From Isoptericola sp. BMS4 (GTDB lineage Bacteria; Actinomycetota; Actinomycetes; Actinomycetales; Cellulomonadaceae): 64,000 nucleotides of DNA. A model generated the notes under the pieces. It had not been told where the DNA came from and did not search any database. It saw only the letters and a list, made by a program, of their open reading frames with translations. This document shows positions 7,358-16,786 of the stretch, piece after piece (position 1 is the stretch's first letter; each line of letters begins with the position of its first letter). The stretch is from assembly GCF_011634835.1 (NCBI RefSeq), contig NZ_SIRP01000001.1:124001-188000 (forward strand), written 5' to 3'. The translations under genes were made by a program, and so were the position numbers.

Positions 7358-9595
7358 TTGGCAACCCTCCCGACCCTGCACGACGACCTCGTCCTGTCCG
7401 GCGAGGTCCACTACTTCCGGCTCGACCCCTCCGACTGGGAGGCCCGCCTCGACGCCGCCGTCGCGACGGGCGTCACCACCGTCGCCACGTACATCCCCTG
7501 GCTGGTGCACGAGCTGCCCGACGGCTCGTTCGACCTCACCGGCCGCACCCGGGCCCAGCTCGACCTCGGCCGGTTCCTCGACCTGTGCGCGGACCGCGGG
7601 CTCGCGGTGATCGGCCGTCCTGGCCCGTTCGTCATGGCGGAGCTCAAGCACGAGGGGCTGCCGTCCAGCCTGTTCCGCGACCACCCGGAGGTGGTGCCGC
7701 CCACGTGGGACGGCCGTACCCCGGAGGTCACGGTCGTCGACTACACCCACCCGGCCTACCTCGCGGCGTGCCGACGCTGGTATGAGGCCGTGATCCCGCT
7801 GCTCGCGGACCGCACGCCGAGCCGCGGCGGCACCGTCGTCGGCGTCCAGCTCGACAACGAGATCGGCATGCTGCCCTGGGTCACCAACTCCCCCGACCTG
7901 TCCGACCGCACCGTCGCCGAGCTCGTGGCCTGGCTCGTCGCCGCGGAGGGCGAGCAGGAGGTCAAGGCGCGCTACGGCCTCGACCCGGCCGACGCCGCGG
8001 CGTGGGGCCCGGCGCTGCGGTCCCCCGGCGAGGACGTCGTGCTCGCCCTGCACCGCGACCTCGGCCGCTTCACGCGCGAGAAGTACGCCGCGTACGTGCG
8101 GCACCTGGAGTCCTGGGCGCGCGAGCTCGGCGTCGACGTGCCGTTCCTCGTCAACGTCCACGGCTGCTGGGGCGGCGCGGCGAGCATGTTCCCGCTCGGG
8201 GTCTCCCAGCTCTGGAAGACGTGGGAGGGCCGCACCGACGTGCTGCCCGGCACGGACTACTACATCGGCGACCTCACGCTGGAGAAGCTGCCCGGCCTCT
8301 GGGCGTCGAACGCGTTCGTCGCGGCCACCACGGTGCCGGGCCAGCCCACCGGCAGCATGGAGTTCGAGGTCGGCAGCGGCGACTACGGCGAGTCGCTCGG
8401 CGTGAGCAGCGGCCCCGAGGCCGGCCCGCTCAAGCTGCAGACGTGCCTCGCCCAGGGCAACACCTTCGTCAACTACTACCTCCTCACCGGCGGGCGGAAC
8501 CCGCTGCTGTTCGAGCCGGTCGGGGACGGCAACGACCGCGTCGCGTTCACCGGGGAGCGGCACGGCTTCGCCGCCCCGCTCGGCCCGGAGGGACGCCCGT
8601 CGCCCGGGTACGCCCGGCTCGCGGACGCGACCACCGCCGCGACCGCCCACGCCGGCCTGCTGCGCGCCGCCCGGCCCGAGACCCCGCCCGTCACGCTCGG
8701 CTTCGTCCCGGACCACTACATGACGGAGTACCGCTACCCCGGCTCCGACCGGGACCGGCGGTTCGTGGCCGAGCTCGAGCGGTTCCGCGGCTCCGGCCCG
8801 CGGGAGATCCTCACCCGGGCGCTCGCCGTCGGCGGCTACGCCCCCGACGCGGTGAACCTGCAGGACGACGGCCCGCTGGACCTGGCCCACGACCGCGTGC
8901 TCGCCCTCGCGCCCACGCCGTACCTGGACGACGAGATCCAGGCCCGGGTCGCCGACTGGGTGCGCGACGGCGGCCGGCTGCTGCTGCACGGCCCGGTGCC
9001 GACGCGGGACATGCTGGGCCGCCCCGCCACGCGGCTCGCGGACGCCCTGGGGATCACCGTCGGCGACCGGCGCGACGAGCGGCCCGGCTACTTCCCGTCC
9101 GTGGTCCCGGCCGACGACCGGCTCGCCATGGCCGAGGTGCGCGGCGGCTTCGTGCAGCCGCTCGGCGTCCCCGACGGCGCCGACGTGTTCGCGCGGGTGG
9201 CGGCCGCCGACGGCTCCCCGGCCGCGGGCGAGCCGTGCGTGGTCCAGGTGGCGCACGGCGCCGGCCGGGCGCTCGTCGTCGCCGCCGACCTGCCCTGCCT
9301 GCTGCCGGTGTGGGAGCGCCTGCTCGCCGGGCTGGGTGCGGAGCCGCTGGTCCGCCCGACGTCGTCCGTGCCGGGCGTCGTCGTGGTCCCGACCGCGACG
9401 CCGGACGGCACGCGGGTCGTGCACACCCTCAACGTCTCCCCGTGGGACGCCGAGGTCACGCTGGAGCGCGACGGCCGGGATCTGCTGGCCGAGCCATTGC
9501 GGCTGCGCGCCCGCACCGGCGCCTGGCTGGTGCAGGAGCCCGGGGACGCCCACGCGCGGCTCGGCTGGATCGGCGGGACGGAGTGCGCCCGATGA
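7358..9595 (+). CDS. GH35-like beta-galactosidase with GH42-like Rossmann domain
   Basis: This 745-residue enzyme begins at TTG 7358, with GAAGGAG 7 nt upstream. The first 350 residues follow the GH35 plan: SGEVHYFRLDPSDWEARL, RPGPFVMAEL, GVQLDNEIGM with likely acid/base Glu168, and SMEFEVGSGD with Glu335 or Glu337 as candidate nucleophile. Canonical GH35 has VQVENEYG and TEFW, so this is a divergent branch. The C-terminal half (DDEIQARVADWVRDGGRLLLHGP, a GATase-like fold, then a beta domain) resembles the trimerisation part of GH42. There is no signal peptide, so it acts on imported sugars. It overlaps the GH13 gene by 4 bp. Confidence 0.8.
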   Translation: MATLPTLHDDLVLSGEVHYFRLDPSDWEARLDAAVATGVTTVATYIPWLVHELPDGSFDLTGRTRAQLDLGRFLDLCADRGLAVIGRPGPFVMAELKHEGLPSSLFRDHPEVVPPTWDGRTPEVTVVDYTHPAYLAACRRWYEAVIPLLADRTPSRGGTVVGVQLDNEIGMLPWVTNSPDLSDRTVAELVAWLVAAEGEQEVKARYGLDPADAAAWGPALRSPGEDVVLALHRDLGRFTREKYAAYVRHLESWARELGVDVPFLVNVHGCWGGAASMFPLGVSQLWKTWEGRTDVLPGTDYYIGDLTLEKLPGLWASNAFVAATTVPGQPTGSMEFEVGSGDYGESLGVSSGPEAGPLKLQTCLAQGNTFVNYYLLTGGRNPLLFEPVGDGNDRVAFTGERHGFAAPLGPEGRPSPGYARLADATTAATAHAGLLRAARPETPPVTLGFVPDHYMTEYRYPGSDRDRRFVAELERFRGSGPREILTRALAVGGYAPDAVNLQDDGPLDLAHDRVLALAPTPYLDDEIQARVADWVRDGGRLLLHGPVPTRDMLGRPATRLADALGITVGDRRDERPGYFPSVVPADDRLAMAEVRGGFVQPLGVPDGADVFARVAAADGSPAAGEPCVVQVAHGAGRALVVAADLPCLLPVWERLLAGLGAEPLVRPTSSVPGVVVVPTATPDGTRVVHTLNVSPWDAEVTLERDGRDLLAEPLRLRARTGAWLVQEPGDAHARLGWIGGTECAR

Positions 9596-11232
9596 CGACG
9601 CCGCACTCCCCCACGTCCCCGCACCCCGCGACCGACCTCGCGCCGCGCCTCGGGCGCACGGTGCTCTACCAGATCTACCCGCAGAGCTACGCGGACTCCG
9701 GCCGCGCCGGGGCCGACGGCGCCGGTGCGGGGATCGGCGACCTGCCAGGGATCACCGCCCGCCTCGACTACCTGCGATGGCTCGGCGTCGGCGCGGTGTG
9801 GCTCGACCCGTGCTTCGTCTCCCCGTTCGCCGACGCCGGGTACGACGTCGCCGACTTCCTCACGATCGCCCCGCGGTACGGCACGAACGACGACCTGGCG
9901 GAGCTCACCGAGGAGGCCGGGCGGCGAGGCATCTCGGTGCTGCTCGACCTCGTGGCCGGGCACACGTCCGACCAGCACCCGTGGTTCGTCGCGTCGGCCG
10001 ACGACCCCGACGACCACCGCTACGTGTGGAGCGACGTCCCCGTCGAAGGGTTCGAGCCGGGCCCCGGGAAGCGCGGCGGGTTCTACCGGCCGAACTTCTT
10101 CCCCGTGCAGCCCGCCCTCAACTTCGGCTACGCGCGCACGCACCCGGACGAGCCGTGGCGCCAGCCCGTCGACGCGGAGGGCCCGCGGGCCAACCGGGCC
10201 GCCCTGCGCGAGATCATGACCCACTGGTTCGACCTCGGCGTCGCCGGGTTCCGCGTGGACATGGCGGCCTCCCTCGTCAAGGACGACCCCGGCCTGGTGG
10301 AGACCGGCCGGCTGTGGCGCGAGACGCGCGACTGGCTCGACCGCGCCCACCCGGGCCGGGTGCTCGTCAGCGAGTGGGGCGACCCGCGGGTCTCCGTCCC
10401 GTCCGGGTTCCACGCCGACTTCTTCCTGCAGTTCGGGGGCGACGACGACGGCCTGCCGCTGCGCACGCTGTGGAACAACGGCGCCGGCACGGTCAACCCG
10501 TCGTGGGGCGACGTGCCCGCCTGGGCCGACGCCGAGGCCCGCGGCGACGCCGGCACGTTCGTCCGCGCCTGGGAGGAGGCGACGTCGGCGATCGCCGCGA
10601 CCGGGCGGGGTGGGCTCACCGGCCTGCCGACGTCGAACCACGACTTCACGCGCCTCGTGGCCGGCGAGCGCGACGCCGAGCAGGCCCGCGCCGCCCTCGT
10701 GCTGACGCTCACCTGGCCGTCCATGCCGTCGGTCTACTACGGCGACGAGATCGGCATGCGGTTCGTGCCCGGCACCCCGACGCTGGAGGGCTCGCGGCTC
10801 AGCCCCACCTACGACCGCGCCGGGTCCCGCACCCCCATGCAGTGGGGCGACCTGCCGCCGGGCCGGTTCGGCCCCGACGTCGCGGAGTCCCGGTACCTGC
10901 CGCAGGACCCGGACCCCGGCCGGCCCACCGTCGCCGACCAGCTCGACGACGAGGGCTCGCTGCTGCACCTCGTGCGCCGGCTGGCGCACCTGCGCACCTC
11001 GGACGACCGGCTCGACGCGGCGGCGCCCGTCGAGGTGCTGGCCACGGGCTATCCGTTCGCGTACCTGCGCGGCGGCAGCCTCGCCGTCGTGCTCAACCCG
11101 GGCCGGGCGCCCGTGCGGATCGACGTGCCCGGCGCCGCCCGGGCGCGCGCCGTCGAGGCCCGCGGGCACCGGACCGACGGCGACACCGTGCACCTCGACG
11201 GGCACGGGTACGCCGTCCTCGACCTCGCCTGA
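9592..11232 (+). CDS. GH13 alpha-glucosidase-type hydrolase
   Basis: This 546-residue cytoplasmic enzyme starts at ATG 9592 inside the previous stop (ATGA). GH13 motifs are in order: VLYQIYPQSYADS, DLVAGHTSDQHPWF (region I), GFRVDMAASL with nucleophile Asp223, VSEWGDP with acid/base Glu261, and SNHDFTR with Asp351. The architecture resembles oligo-1,6-glucosidase and related alpha-glucosidases. Here region I ends in GHTSDQHPWF rather than NHTSDQHPWF. Exact specificity cannot be read from sequence. It follows the GH35-like gene and precedes the GH1 gene, as part of an operon that clears mixed-linkage oligosaccharides. Confidence 0.92.
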   Translation: MTTPHSPTSPHPATDLAPRLGRTVLYQIYPQSYADSGRAGADGAGAGIGDLPGITARLDYLRWLGVGAVWLDPCFVSPFADAGYDVADFLTIAPRYGTNDDLAELTEEAGRRGISVLLDLVAGHTSDQHPWFVASADDPDDHRYVWSDVPVEGFEPGPGKRGGFYRPNFFPVQPALNFGYARTHPDEPWRQPVDAEGPRANRAALREIMTHWFDLGVAGFRVDMAASLVKDDPGLVETGRLWRETRDWLDRAHPGRVLVSEWGDPRVSVPSGFHADFFLQFGGDDDGLPLRTLWNNGAGTVNPSWGDVPAWADAEARGDAGTFVRAWEEATSAIAATGRGGLTGLPTSNHDFTRLVAGERDAEQARAALVLTLTWPSMPSVYYGDEIGMRFVPGTPTLEGSRLSPTYDRAGSRTPMQWGDLPPGRFGPDVAESRYLPQDPDPGRPTVADQLDDEGSLLHLVRRLAHLRTSDDRLDAAAPVEVLATGYPFAYLRGGSLAVVLNPGRAPVRIDVPGAARARAVEARGHRTDGDTVHLDGHGYAVLDLA

Positions 11233-11275
11233 ACCACCCCGCACCACCGCGACGACGCATCGGAGGGACCCACCC

Positions 11276-12535
11276 ATGACGCACACCACCGCCGCCCCGG
11301 ACGGCTTCCTGTGGGGCGCCTCGACCGCCGGCCACCAGATCGAGGGCGGCAACACCAACTCCGGCCACTGGCTGCTGGAGCACGCCCCCGACACGCACGT
11401 CGAGGAGCCGTCGGGCGACGCCTGCGACTCCTACCACCGGTACGGCGAGGACATCGGGCTGCTCGCGGGCGCCGGGCTCAACGCCTACCGCTTCTCGCTG
11501 GAGTGGGCCCGCATCGAGCCCGCCAAGGGCGAGGTGTCCCGCGCCCAGCTCGACCACTACCGCCGCATGATCGACACCTGCCGCGACGCCGGCGTCGAGC
11601 CTGTGGTGACGCTGCACCACTTCACCGTGCCGGCCTGGCAGTATCAGGAGGGCGGCTGGTACGCCCCCGACGTCGTCGACCGGTTCCGGTTCTTCACCGA
11701 GACGGCGGCGCGGATCCTCGACGACGTCTCCTGGGTGGTGACCATCAACGAGCCGAACATGATGGTCAACCAGGCCGAGGCGAAGATCGACACCGAGTGG
11801 GGGGTCAACTTCCCCGGCCCGTCGCCGCACGCCGCGCAGGTCATCGCGGCGGCGCACCACGCGTCCACAGGCGTGCTGCGCGGGCTCGGGCACGTGCGGT
11901 CCGGCTGGACCGTGGCCAACCAGGTGTACCAGGCCGTCCCCGGGTACGAGCGCGAGCGTGACGACTGGGGCTACTGGCGCGAGGACTACTTCCTCGAGCA
12001 GTCCCGCGAGGACGACTTCGTCGGGGTCCAGTCGTACCTGCGCACCATCATCGGCCCGGACGGCCCCGTGCCGTTCCCCGACGACGTCGAGCGCACCCTC
12101 ACCGGGTGGGAGTACTACCCGGAGGCGCTGGGCCACGCGCTGCGCCACACCCGCGACGTCACCGGTGGCGTGCCCATGCTCGTCACCGAGAACGGCATGG
12201 CCACCTCCGACGACGCCCGCCGGATCGACTACACCACCGGCGCGCTGAGCGGGCTCGCCGACGCCGTCGACGACGGCTGCGACGTCCGCGGCTACCTGCA
12301 CTGGTCGCTGCTCGACAACTACGAGTGGGGCTCGTTCCGACCCACGTTCGGACTCATCGGCGTGGACCGCGAGACGTTCGCCCGCGCCCCCCGGCCCAGC
12401 CTCGGCTGGCTCGGCGACCTCGCGCGCCGCAACGTGCTGCCGCGCACCGCCGCACGGCCCGAGGCCGACGCCGTCTTCGCCGCGACGGTCGCGGCGCCGG
12501 CCGCCACCCCTGAACCCGACCCCACGAGGAAGTGA
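11276..12535 (+). CDS. GH1 beta-glucosidase/beta-glycosidase
   Basis: This 419-residue enzyme starts PDGFLWGASTAGHQIEGG, the GH1 N-terminal signature. TINEPN holds acid/base Glu159 and LVTENG nucleophile Glu305; near the C-terminus are HWSLLDNYEWGSFRPTFGLIGVD. It is slightly shorter than typical GH1 enzymes (about 450), mostly through loop trimming. There is no signal peptide. It lies 43 bp after the GH13 stop with CGGAGGGA as ribosome site. It should hydrolyse aryl- or oligo-beta-glycosides inside the cell. Confidence 0.95.
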   Translation: MTHTTAAPDGFLWGASTAGHQIEGGNTNSGHWLLEHAPDTHVEEPSGDACDSYHRYGEDIGLLAGAGLNAYRFSLEWARIEPAKGEVSRAQLDHYRRMIDTCRDAGVEPVVTLHHFTVPAWQYQEGGWYAPDVVDRFRFFTETAARILDDVSWVVTINEPNMMVNQAEAKIDTEWGVNFPGPSPHAAQVIAAAHHASTGVLRGLGHVRSGWTVANQVYQAVPGYERERDDWGYWREDYFLEQSREDDFVGVQSYLRTIIGPDGPVPFPDDVERTLTGWEYYPEALGHALRHTRDVTGGVPMLVTENGMATSDDARRIDYTTGALSGLADAVDDGCDVRGYLHWSLLDNYEWGSFRPTFGLIGVDRETFARAPRPSLGWLGDLARRNVLPRTAARPEADAVFAATVAAPAATPEPDPTRK

Positions 12536-12544
12536 GGACGCACG

Positions 12545-14095
12545 ATGAGGACACGCACGACACGACGCACGCTCGTCACCGCCCTGGCCACCACCGGCCT
12601 GGTGCTCGCGACGCTGCCCGGCGGCGCGAGCGCCGACCCCGCTCCCGACCGCGGCGCCGACGGCTCGCAGCGGCTGCTGCGCACCTGGGCCGCGGACACC
12701 TGGCGGTCGTTCGAGGCGCTGGCCGTCGAGGAGACGGGCCTGCCCGACGACAACGTCGGCGGCGACCTCGACCCCGCCACCCGCGGCGGCTACACGTCGC
12801 CCACCAACATCGGCGCCTACCTGTGGAGCACCGTGGTGGCGCGCGACGTCGGCCTCATCGACGCCGGCGAGGCGCACGACCGCATGGCCACCACGCTGGA
12901 CACGGTCGCCGGCATGCAGCGGCACGAGCCCAGCGGCATGTTCTACAACTGGTACGACCCGGCCACCGGGGAGCGACTCGACACGTTCCCCGGCGGCGGC
13001 CCGATCGACCAGTTCCTCTCCAGCGTGGACAACGGGTGGCTCGCCACCGGGCTGCTGCTCGCCGGCCGCGCCGAGCCGTCGCTCGCCGACGAGGCCGACG
13101 CCATCCGCGAGGACATGGACTTCGGCTGCTACTACGACCCGGAGGCGAACCAGATCCGCGGCGGCTTCTGGGACGCCGGGCCCGGCAACGACGCCGCCGT
13201 CACCGGCGACTACTGCGGCACGGGCGTCGACGTCTGGTACACCGGCCACCACTACGGCGCGTTCAACACCGAGCCGCGGATCGCCTCCTACCTCGGCATC
13301 GCCGCGGGCCAGATCCCGGCGAAGCACTACTTCGGCACGACCCGCGCGTACCCGTCGGACAGCTGCGACTGGTCGTGGACGGAGACCGACGCCGACGGCG
13401 AGTGGAAGGAGTACCTGGGCCAGCGGGTGTTCGAGGGCACCCTGCCATATCGCGGCATGCAGGTGGTGCCCACCTGGGGCGGCAGCATGTTCGAGGCGCT
13501 CATGGTGCCGCTGTTCGTGCCCGAGGAGGAGTGGGGCCCGCGGTCGTGGGGCGTCAACCACCCGCTGTACGTCCAGGGCCAGATCGAGCACGGCCTCAAG
13601 GAGGCCGGCTACGGCTACTGGGGCTTCTCGCCGTCGAACGACCCGGCGGGCGGCTACCGCGAGTACGGGGTGGACCAGCTCGGCCTCGACGGCCCCGGGT
13701 ACACCTCCGACCAGGAGCGCACGTCCGTGGACCAGCCGTACGCGGGGTGCCGTGAGGGCTCGCCCGCGCCGACGGAGTACGGCGACGGCGTCGTGACGCC
13801 GCACGCGTCGTTCCTCGCGCTGCGCTACGCGCCCGGGCAGGCCGTCGCAAACCTGCGGCGGATCGCCCGCGACTTCGACGCCTACGGGCCGGGCGGCTTC
13901 TATGACGCCGTCGCCGTGCGCAGCGGGCAGGTCTCGCAGCGGTACCTGGCGCTCGACCAGGGCATGATCATGGCGGCGCTCGGCAACGCGCTCACCGACG
14001 ACGACGTGCGCCGGTACGTGTCGACCGGGGCGCTGGAGGAGCACGTGCGGCCGCTCATGGCGATGGAGGAGTTCGGCTCCTCCGGCCGCGACTGA
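12545..14095 (+). CDS. Secreted glycoamylase-fold glycoside hydrolase (PF10091-like)
   Basis: This 516-residue protein has a Sec-type signal (RRTLVTALATTGLVLATLPGGASA, cleavage near residue 31). It has an (alpha/alpha)6-type pattern: SPTNIGAYLWSTVVARDVGLI, MFYNWYDPATGE, VDNGWLATGLLL, then PHASFLALRYAPGQAVANLRRI and GGFYDAVAVRSGQVSQRYLALDQGMIMAAL. The C-terminal block is characteristic of the glycoamylase-like family that includes GH144 endo-beta-1,2-glucanases. The start codon lies 9 bp after the GH1 stop, in the same operon. As the only exported plus-strand enzyme here, it may generate the oligosaccharide the transporter imports. Beta-1,2-glucan is one candidate substrate, not shown by sequence. 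Confidence 0.8.
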   Translation: MRTRTTRRTLVTALATTGLVLATLPGGASADPAPDRGADGSQRLLRTWAADTWRSFEALAVEETGLPDDNVGGDLDPATRGGYTSPTNIGAYLWSTVVARDVGLIDAGEAHDRMATTLDTVAGMQRHEPSGMFYNWYDPATGERLDTFPGGGPIDQFLSSVDNGWLATGLLLAGRAEPSLADEADAIREDMDFGCYYDPEANQIRGGFWDAGPGNDAAVTGDYCGTGVDVWYTGHHYGAFNTEPRIASYLGIAAGQIPAKHYFGTTRAYPSDSCDWSWTETDADGEWKEYLGQRVFEGTLPYRGMQVVPTWGGSMFEALMVPLFVPEEEWGPRSWGVNHPLYVQGQIEHGLKEAGYGYWGFSPSNDPAGGYREYGVDQLGLDGPGYTSDQERTSVDQPYAGCREGSPAPTEYGDGVVTPHASFLALRYAPGQAVANLRRIARDFDAYGPGGFYDAVAVRSGQVSQRYLALDQGMIMAALGNALTDDDVRRYVSTGALEEHVRPLMAMEEFGSSGRD

Positions 14096-14106
14096 CCCGC
14101 ACCGCG

Positions 14107-14149
14107 GCCTACCCGCCCGGCGCCTCGCGAGGCGTCGCGTGGGTGGGCC
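14107..14149. terminator. Probable terminator of the GH operon
   Basis: CGCCTCGCGAGGCG (14121-14134) is a perfect 14-bp palindrome. It is flanked by imperfectly paired GCCTACCCGC and GCGTGGGTGGGC, giving a longer hairpin that begins 12 nt after the stop at 14095. There is no U tract, as is common in Actinobacteria. Confidence 0.55.
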
Positions 14150-14165
14150 GCGCCATGCTGGTCCC

Positions 14166-14456
14166 ATGGAGCTCGAGGTGCGCGGCGAGGTCTTCCAGTG
14201 GCGCGGCCCGGCGCCCTACTACTACGTCGCCGTGCCGGACGCGGAGGCCGAGGCGATCGCGGCGGTCGCGCCGCTGGTCACCTACGGCTGGGGCGTGATC
14301 CCGGTGACCGGCCGGCTCGGGGCCACGATGTTCACGACGTCGCTCTTCCCGAAGGCCGGCGGCTACCTCGTGCCGCTCAAGGACGCCGTGCGCCGGGCCG
14401 AGGGTGTGGGCGACGGCGACGACGTCACCGTCCTGCTCACCCTCGACAGGATCTGA
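14166..14456 (+). CDS. DUF1905 domain protein
   Basis: This 96-residue protein has the DUF1905 pattern: FQWRGPAPYYYVAVPDAEAEAIA, YGWGVIPVTGRLGATMFTTSLFPKAGGYLVPLKDAVRRAEGVGDGDDVTVLLTL. DUF1905 proteins are small beta-barrel-like proteins of unknown role, often fused or adjacent to YdeI-type domains. ATG 14166 gives the canonical length; an in-frame GTG at 14139 lies inside the terminator region and is less likely. It appears monocistronic and converges on the copper ATPase gene. Confidence 0.85.
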   Translation: MELEVRGEVFQWRGPAPYYYVAVPDAEAEAIAAVAPLVTYGWGVIPVTGRLGATMFTTSLFPKAGGYLVPLKDAVRRAEGVGDGDDVTVLLTLDRI

Positions 14457-14477
14457 CGGCGTCCGACGGGGACGTGG

Positions 14478-16622
14478 TCAGCGGTCCAGCACCGCGCGAG
14501 TGGTGACGTCGGGCCGCAGGTCCAGCCGCCGCAGCAGCTGGGCGTTGAGCGCCACCACCACGGTGGAGGCGGACATGAGGAGCGCACCCACGGACATCGG
14601 CAGCACGAAGCCGACCGGCGCGAGCACGCCCGCCGCGAGCGGCACGGACAGCAGGTTGTACCCCGCGGCCCACCACAGGTTCTGCTTCATCTTGCGGTAG
14701 CTCGCCCGCGACAGCTCGATCACCGACAGCACGGACCGCGGGTCGTCGCTGGCGAGGATGACGCCCGCCGACGCGATGGCGACGTCGGTGCCGGCGCCGA
14801 TCGCGATGCCGACGTCGGCCTGTGCGAGCGCCGGGGCGTCGTTGACGCCGTCCCCGACCATCGCGACCTTGCGGCCCTCGCCCTGCAGCTCGGCGACCTT
14901 GCTCGACTTGTCCTCCGGCCGCACGCCCGCGAAGTACCGGTCGATGCCGAGCTCGTCCGCCACGGACCGGGCCACGGCCTCCGCGTCCCCCGTGATCATC
15001 ACGACCTGCACGCCGCGTCGGTGCAGAGCCGCGACCGCCTGGGCGGACTCCGATCGGACCTCGTCGGCGAGCTTCAGCCCGCCGACGACGGCGCCGTCCC
15101 GCAGCACGTGCAGGATGATCGCGCCCTCCGCGCGCCACGCCTCCGCCTCGGCCGCCTCGTCGGCACCCTGTTCGGTGAGCAGCCGCGGCCCGCCGACCCG
15201 CACCTCGTGCCCGTCGACCGTCGCGACGACGCCGACCGCCGGCGACGACGAGAAGTCGCTCGCGCGCGGCACGTCGAGCCCGCGCTCCTCGGCGGCCCGG
15301 ACGATCGCCCGGGCGAGCGGGTGCTCGCTGTCCGCCTCCGCGGCGGCCGCCAGCGCGAGGACCTCGTCCGAGCCGAGGGTGGACGACGCCACGTCCGCGA
15401 CGGTGGGCTCGCCCTTCGTGAGGGTGCCGGTTTTGTCGAACAGGACGGCGTCGACGGTCCGCATGCTCTCCAGCGCGAGGCGATCCTTGACGAGGACGCC
15501 GCCGCGGGCGGCGCGCTCGGTGGCGATGGAGACCACCAGCGGGATGGCCAGGCCCAGCGCGTGGGGGCAGGCGATGACGAGCACGGTGATCGTGCGCACG
15601 ACCGCGTCGTCCGGCATCCCGAGCGCGACCCAGGCGATCGCAGTGAGGACGGCGGCCCCGAGCGCGAACCAGAACAGCCACCCGGCGGCGCGGTCGGCGA
15701 GCCGCTGGGCGCGGGACGTCGACGACTGGGCCTCGGCGACGAGCCGCTGGATGCCGGCCAGCGCGGTGTCGTCGCCGGTGGCGGTGACCTCGACGCGCAG
15801 CCCCGAGTCGGTGGCGACGGTGCCGGCGGTGACGTCGTCGCCCGTGGCGCGGGCGACGGTGCGGGACTCGCCGGTGACCATCGACTCGTCCATCTCGGCA
15901 CGGCCGTCCACGACGAGGCCGTCGGCCGGGACGCTGCCGCCCGGGCGGACCAGGACGACGTCGCCCACCCGCAGGTCGGACGGCGGCACGGTGACGACTT
16001 GCTCGCCCTCCACCCGCTCGGCCTCGTCCGGCAGCAGCGCCGCCAGGGAGTCGAGGGCCGACGTCGTCTGCGCGAGCGAGCGCATCTCGACCCAGTGGCC
16101 GAGCAGCATGATGACGACCAGCAGCGCCAGCTCCCACCAGAAGTCGAGCTGGTGGTCGAGCAGCCCGAGGCTCGCGCCGAGCGACGCGACGAACGCGACC
16201 GTGATCGCCAGGCCGATGAGCAGCATCATCCCGGGCGTGCGCGCCTTCAGCTCGCTCACCGCGCCCGTGAGGAACGGGCGCCCGCCCCAAGCGAAGATCA
16301 CCGTGCCGAGCACCGGGGAGACCCCGTCGACCCAGGCGGCGCCGGGCAGGTCGTACCCGAACAGCGACGCGAACATCGGCGAGAACGCCACCGTCGGGAC
16401 CGCGAGCACCAGCATGATCCAGAACGGCCGCCGGAACTGCGCGACGTGGTCGCCGTGCCCTCCGTGGCCTTCGTGGCCGCCGTGACCCTCGTGTCCTGCG
16501 TGCTCGCCGTGACCCGCGGGCGCACTGGGACCCGCGGGCGCACCGTGGCCGGAGTGGTCCTCGTGATCCATGCGATCCATCGTCGGCGCTGTGCCGTGAT
16601 CGTGCCCGCGGTCCCCCGTCAT
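14478..16622 (-). CDS. copB: CopB-type (P1B) copper-translocating P-type ATPase
   Basis: This 714-residue protein has a His-rich cytoplasmic N-terminus ([22 protein letters not shown]) in place of a CxxC metal domain. Eight predicted membrane segments carry the CPH motif ([12 protein letters not shown]), typical of the CopB subgroup. Also present are the phosphorylation site [10 protein letters not shown] (Asp396), SEHPLARAI and [15 protein letters not shown] 16622 has GAGGGG 5 nt upstream. An upstream in-frame ATG at 16646 lies inside the putative operator and has no ribosome site at a usable distance, so I prefer 16622. The family exports copper or silver; no chaperone gene is adjacent. Confidence 0.93.
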   Translation of the reverse strand: MTGDRGHDHGTAPTMDRMDHEDHSGHGAPAGPSAPAGHGEHAGHEGHGGHEGHGGHGDHVAQFRRPFWIMLVLAVPTVAFSPMFASLFGYDLPGAAWVDGVSPVLGTVIFAWGGRPFLTGAVSELKARTPGMMLLIGLAITVAFVASLGASLGLLDHQLDFWWELALLVVIMLLGHWVEMRSLAQTTSALDSLAALLPDEAERVEGEQVVTVPPSDLRVGDVVLVRPGGSVPADGLVVDGRAEMDESMVTGESRTVARATGDDVTAGTVATDSGLRVEVTATGDDTALAGIQRLVAEAQSSTSRAQRLADRAAGWLFWFALGAAVLTAIAWVALGMPDDAVVRTITVLVIACPHALGLAIPLVVSIATERAARGGVLVKDRLALESMRTVDAVLFDKTGTLTKGEPTVADVASSTLGSDEVLALAAAAEADSEHPLARAIVRAAEERGLDVPRASDFSSSPAVGVVATVDGHEVRVGGPRLLTEQGADEAAEAEAWRAEGAIILHVLRDGAVVGGLKLADEVRSESAQAVAALHRRGVQVVMITGDAEAVARSVADELGIDRYFAGVRPEDKSSKVAELQGEGRKVAMVGDGVNDAPALAQADVGIAIGAGTDVAIASAGVILASDDPRSVLSVIELSRASYRKMKQNLWWAAGYNLLSVPLAAGVLAPVGFVLPMSVGALLMSASTVVVALNAQLLRRLDLRPDVTTRAVLDR

Positions 16623-16644
16623 GGCGTCCCCTCGCTCGGCGTTC

Positions 16645-16661
16645 ATACCCCCATGGGGTAT
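16645..16661. promoter_or_regulatory. Copper-type operator, ATACCCC-CAT-GGGGTAT
   Basis: This is a perfect 7-bp inverted repeat around a 3-bp spacer. The ATACCCC/GGGGTAT layout matches known CsoR-family sites (Cu(I)-sensing repressors). It lies 23 bp upstream of the copB start codon chosen here and covers the alternative upstream ATG. No csoR gene is in the window. Confidence 0.8.
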
Positions 16662-16679
16662 ATCTCCTCGCTGAGCAAT

Positions 16680-16696
16680 ATACCCCTGACCGGTAT
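16680..16696. promoter_or_regulatory. Second copper-type operator copy, degenerate right arm
   Basis: ATACCCC-TGA-CCGGTAT repeats the first site, with 5 of 7 right-arm bases conserved. Its centre is 35 bp from the first. It lies between copB and the divergent acetyltransferase gene, so it could affect either promoter. Confidence 0.65.
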
Positions 16697-16786
16697 TCCC
16701 GTCTATGGCGGCACCGGCTCCTGCCGACCGCGGTCGAGGCGGCGTACGATCCTGTGCCGGACCTGCCGCGACGACGAAGGAGCGCC

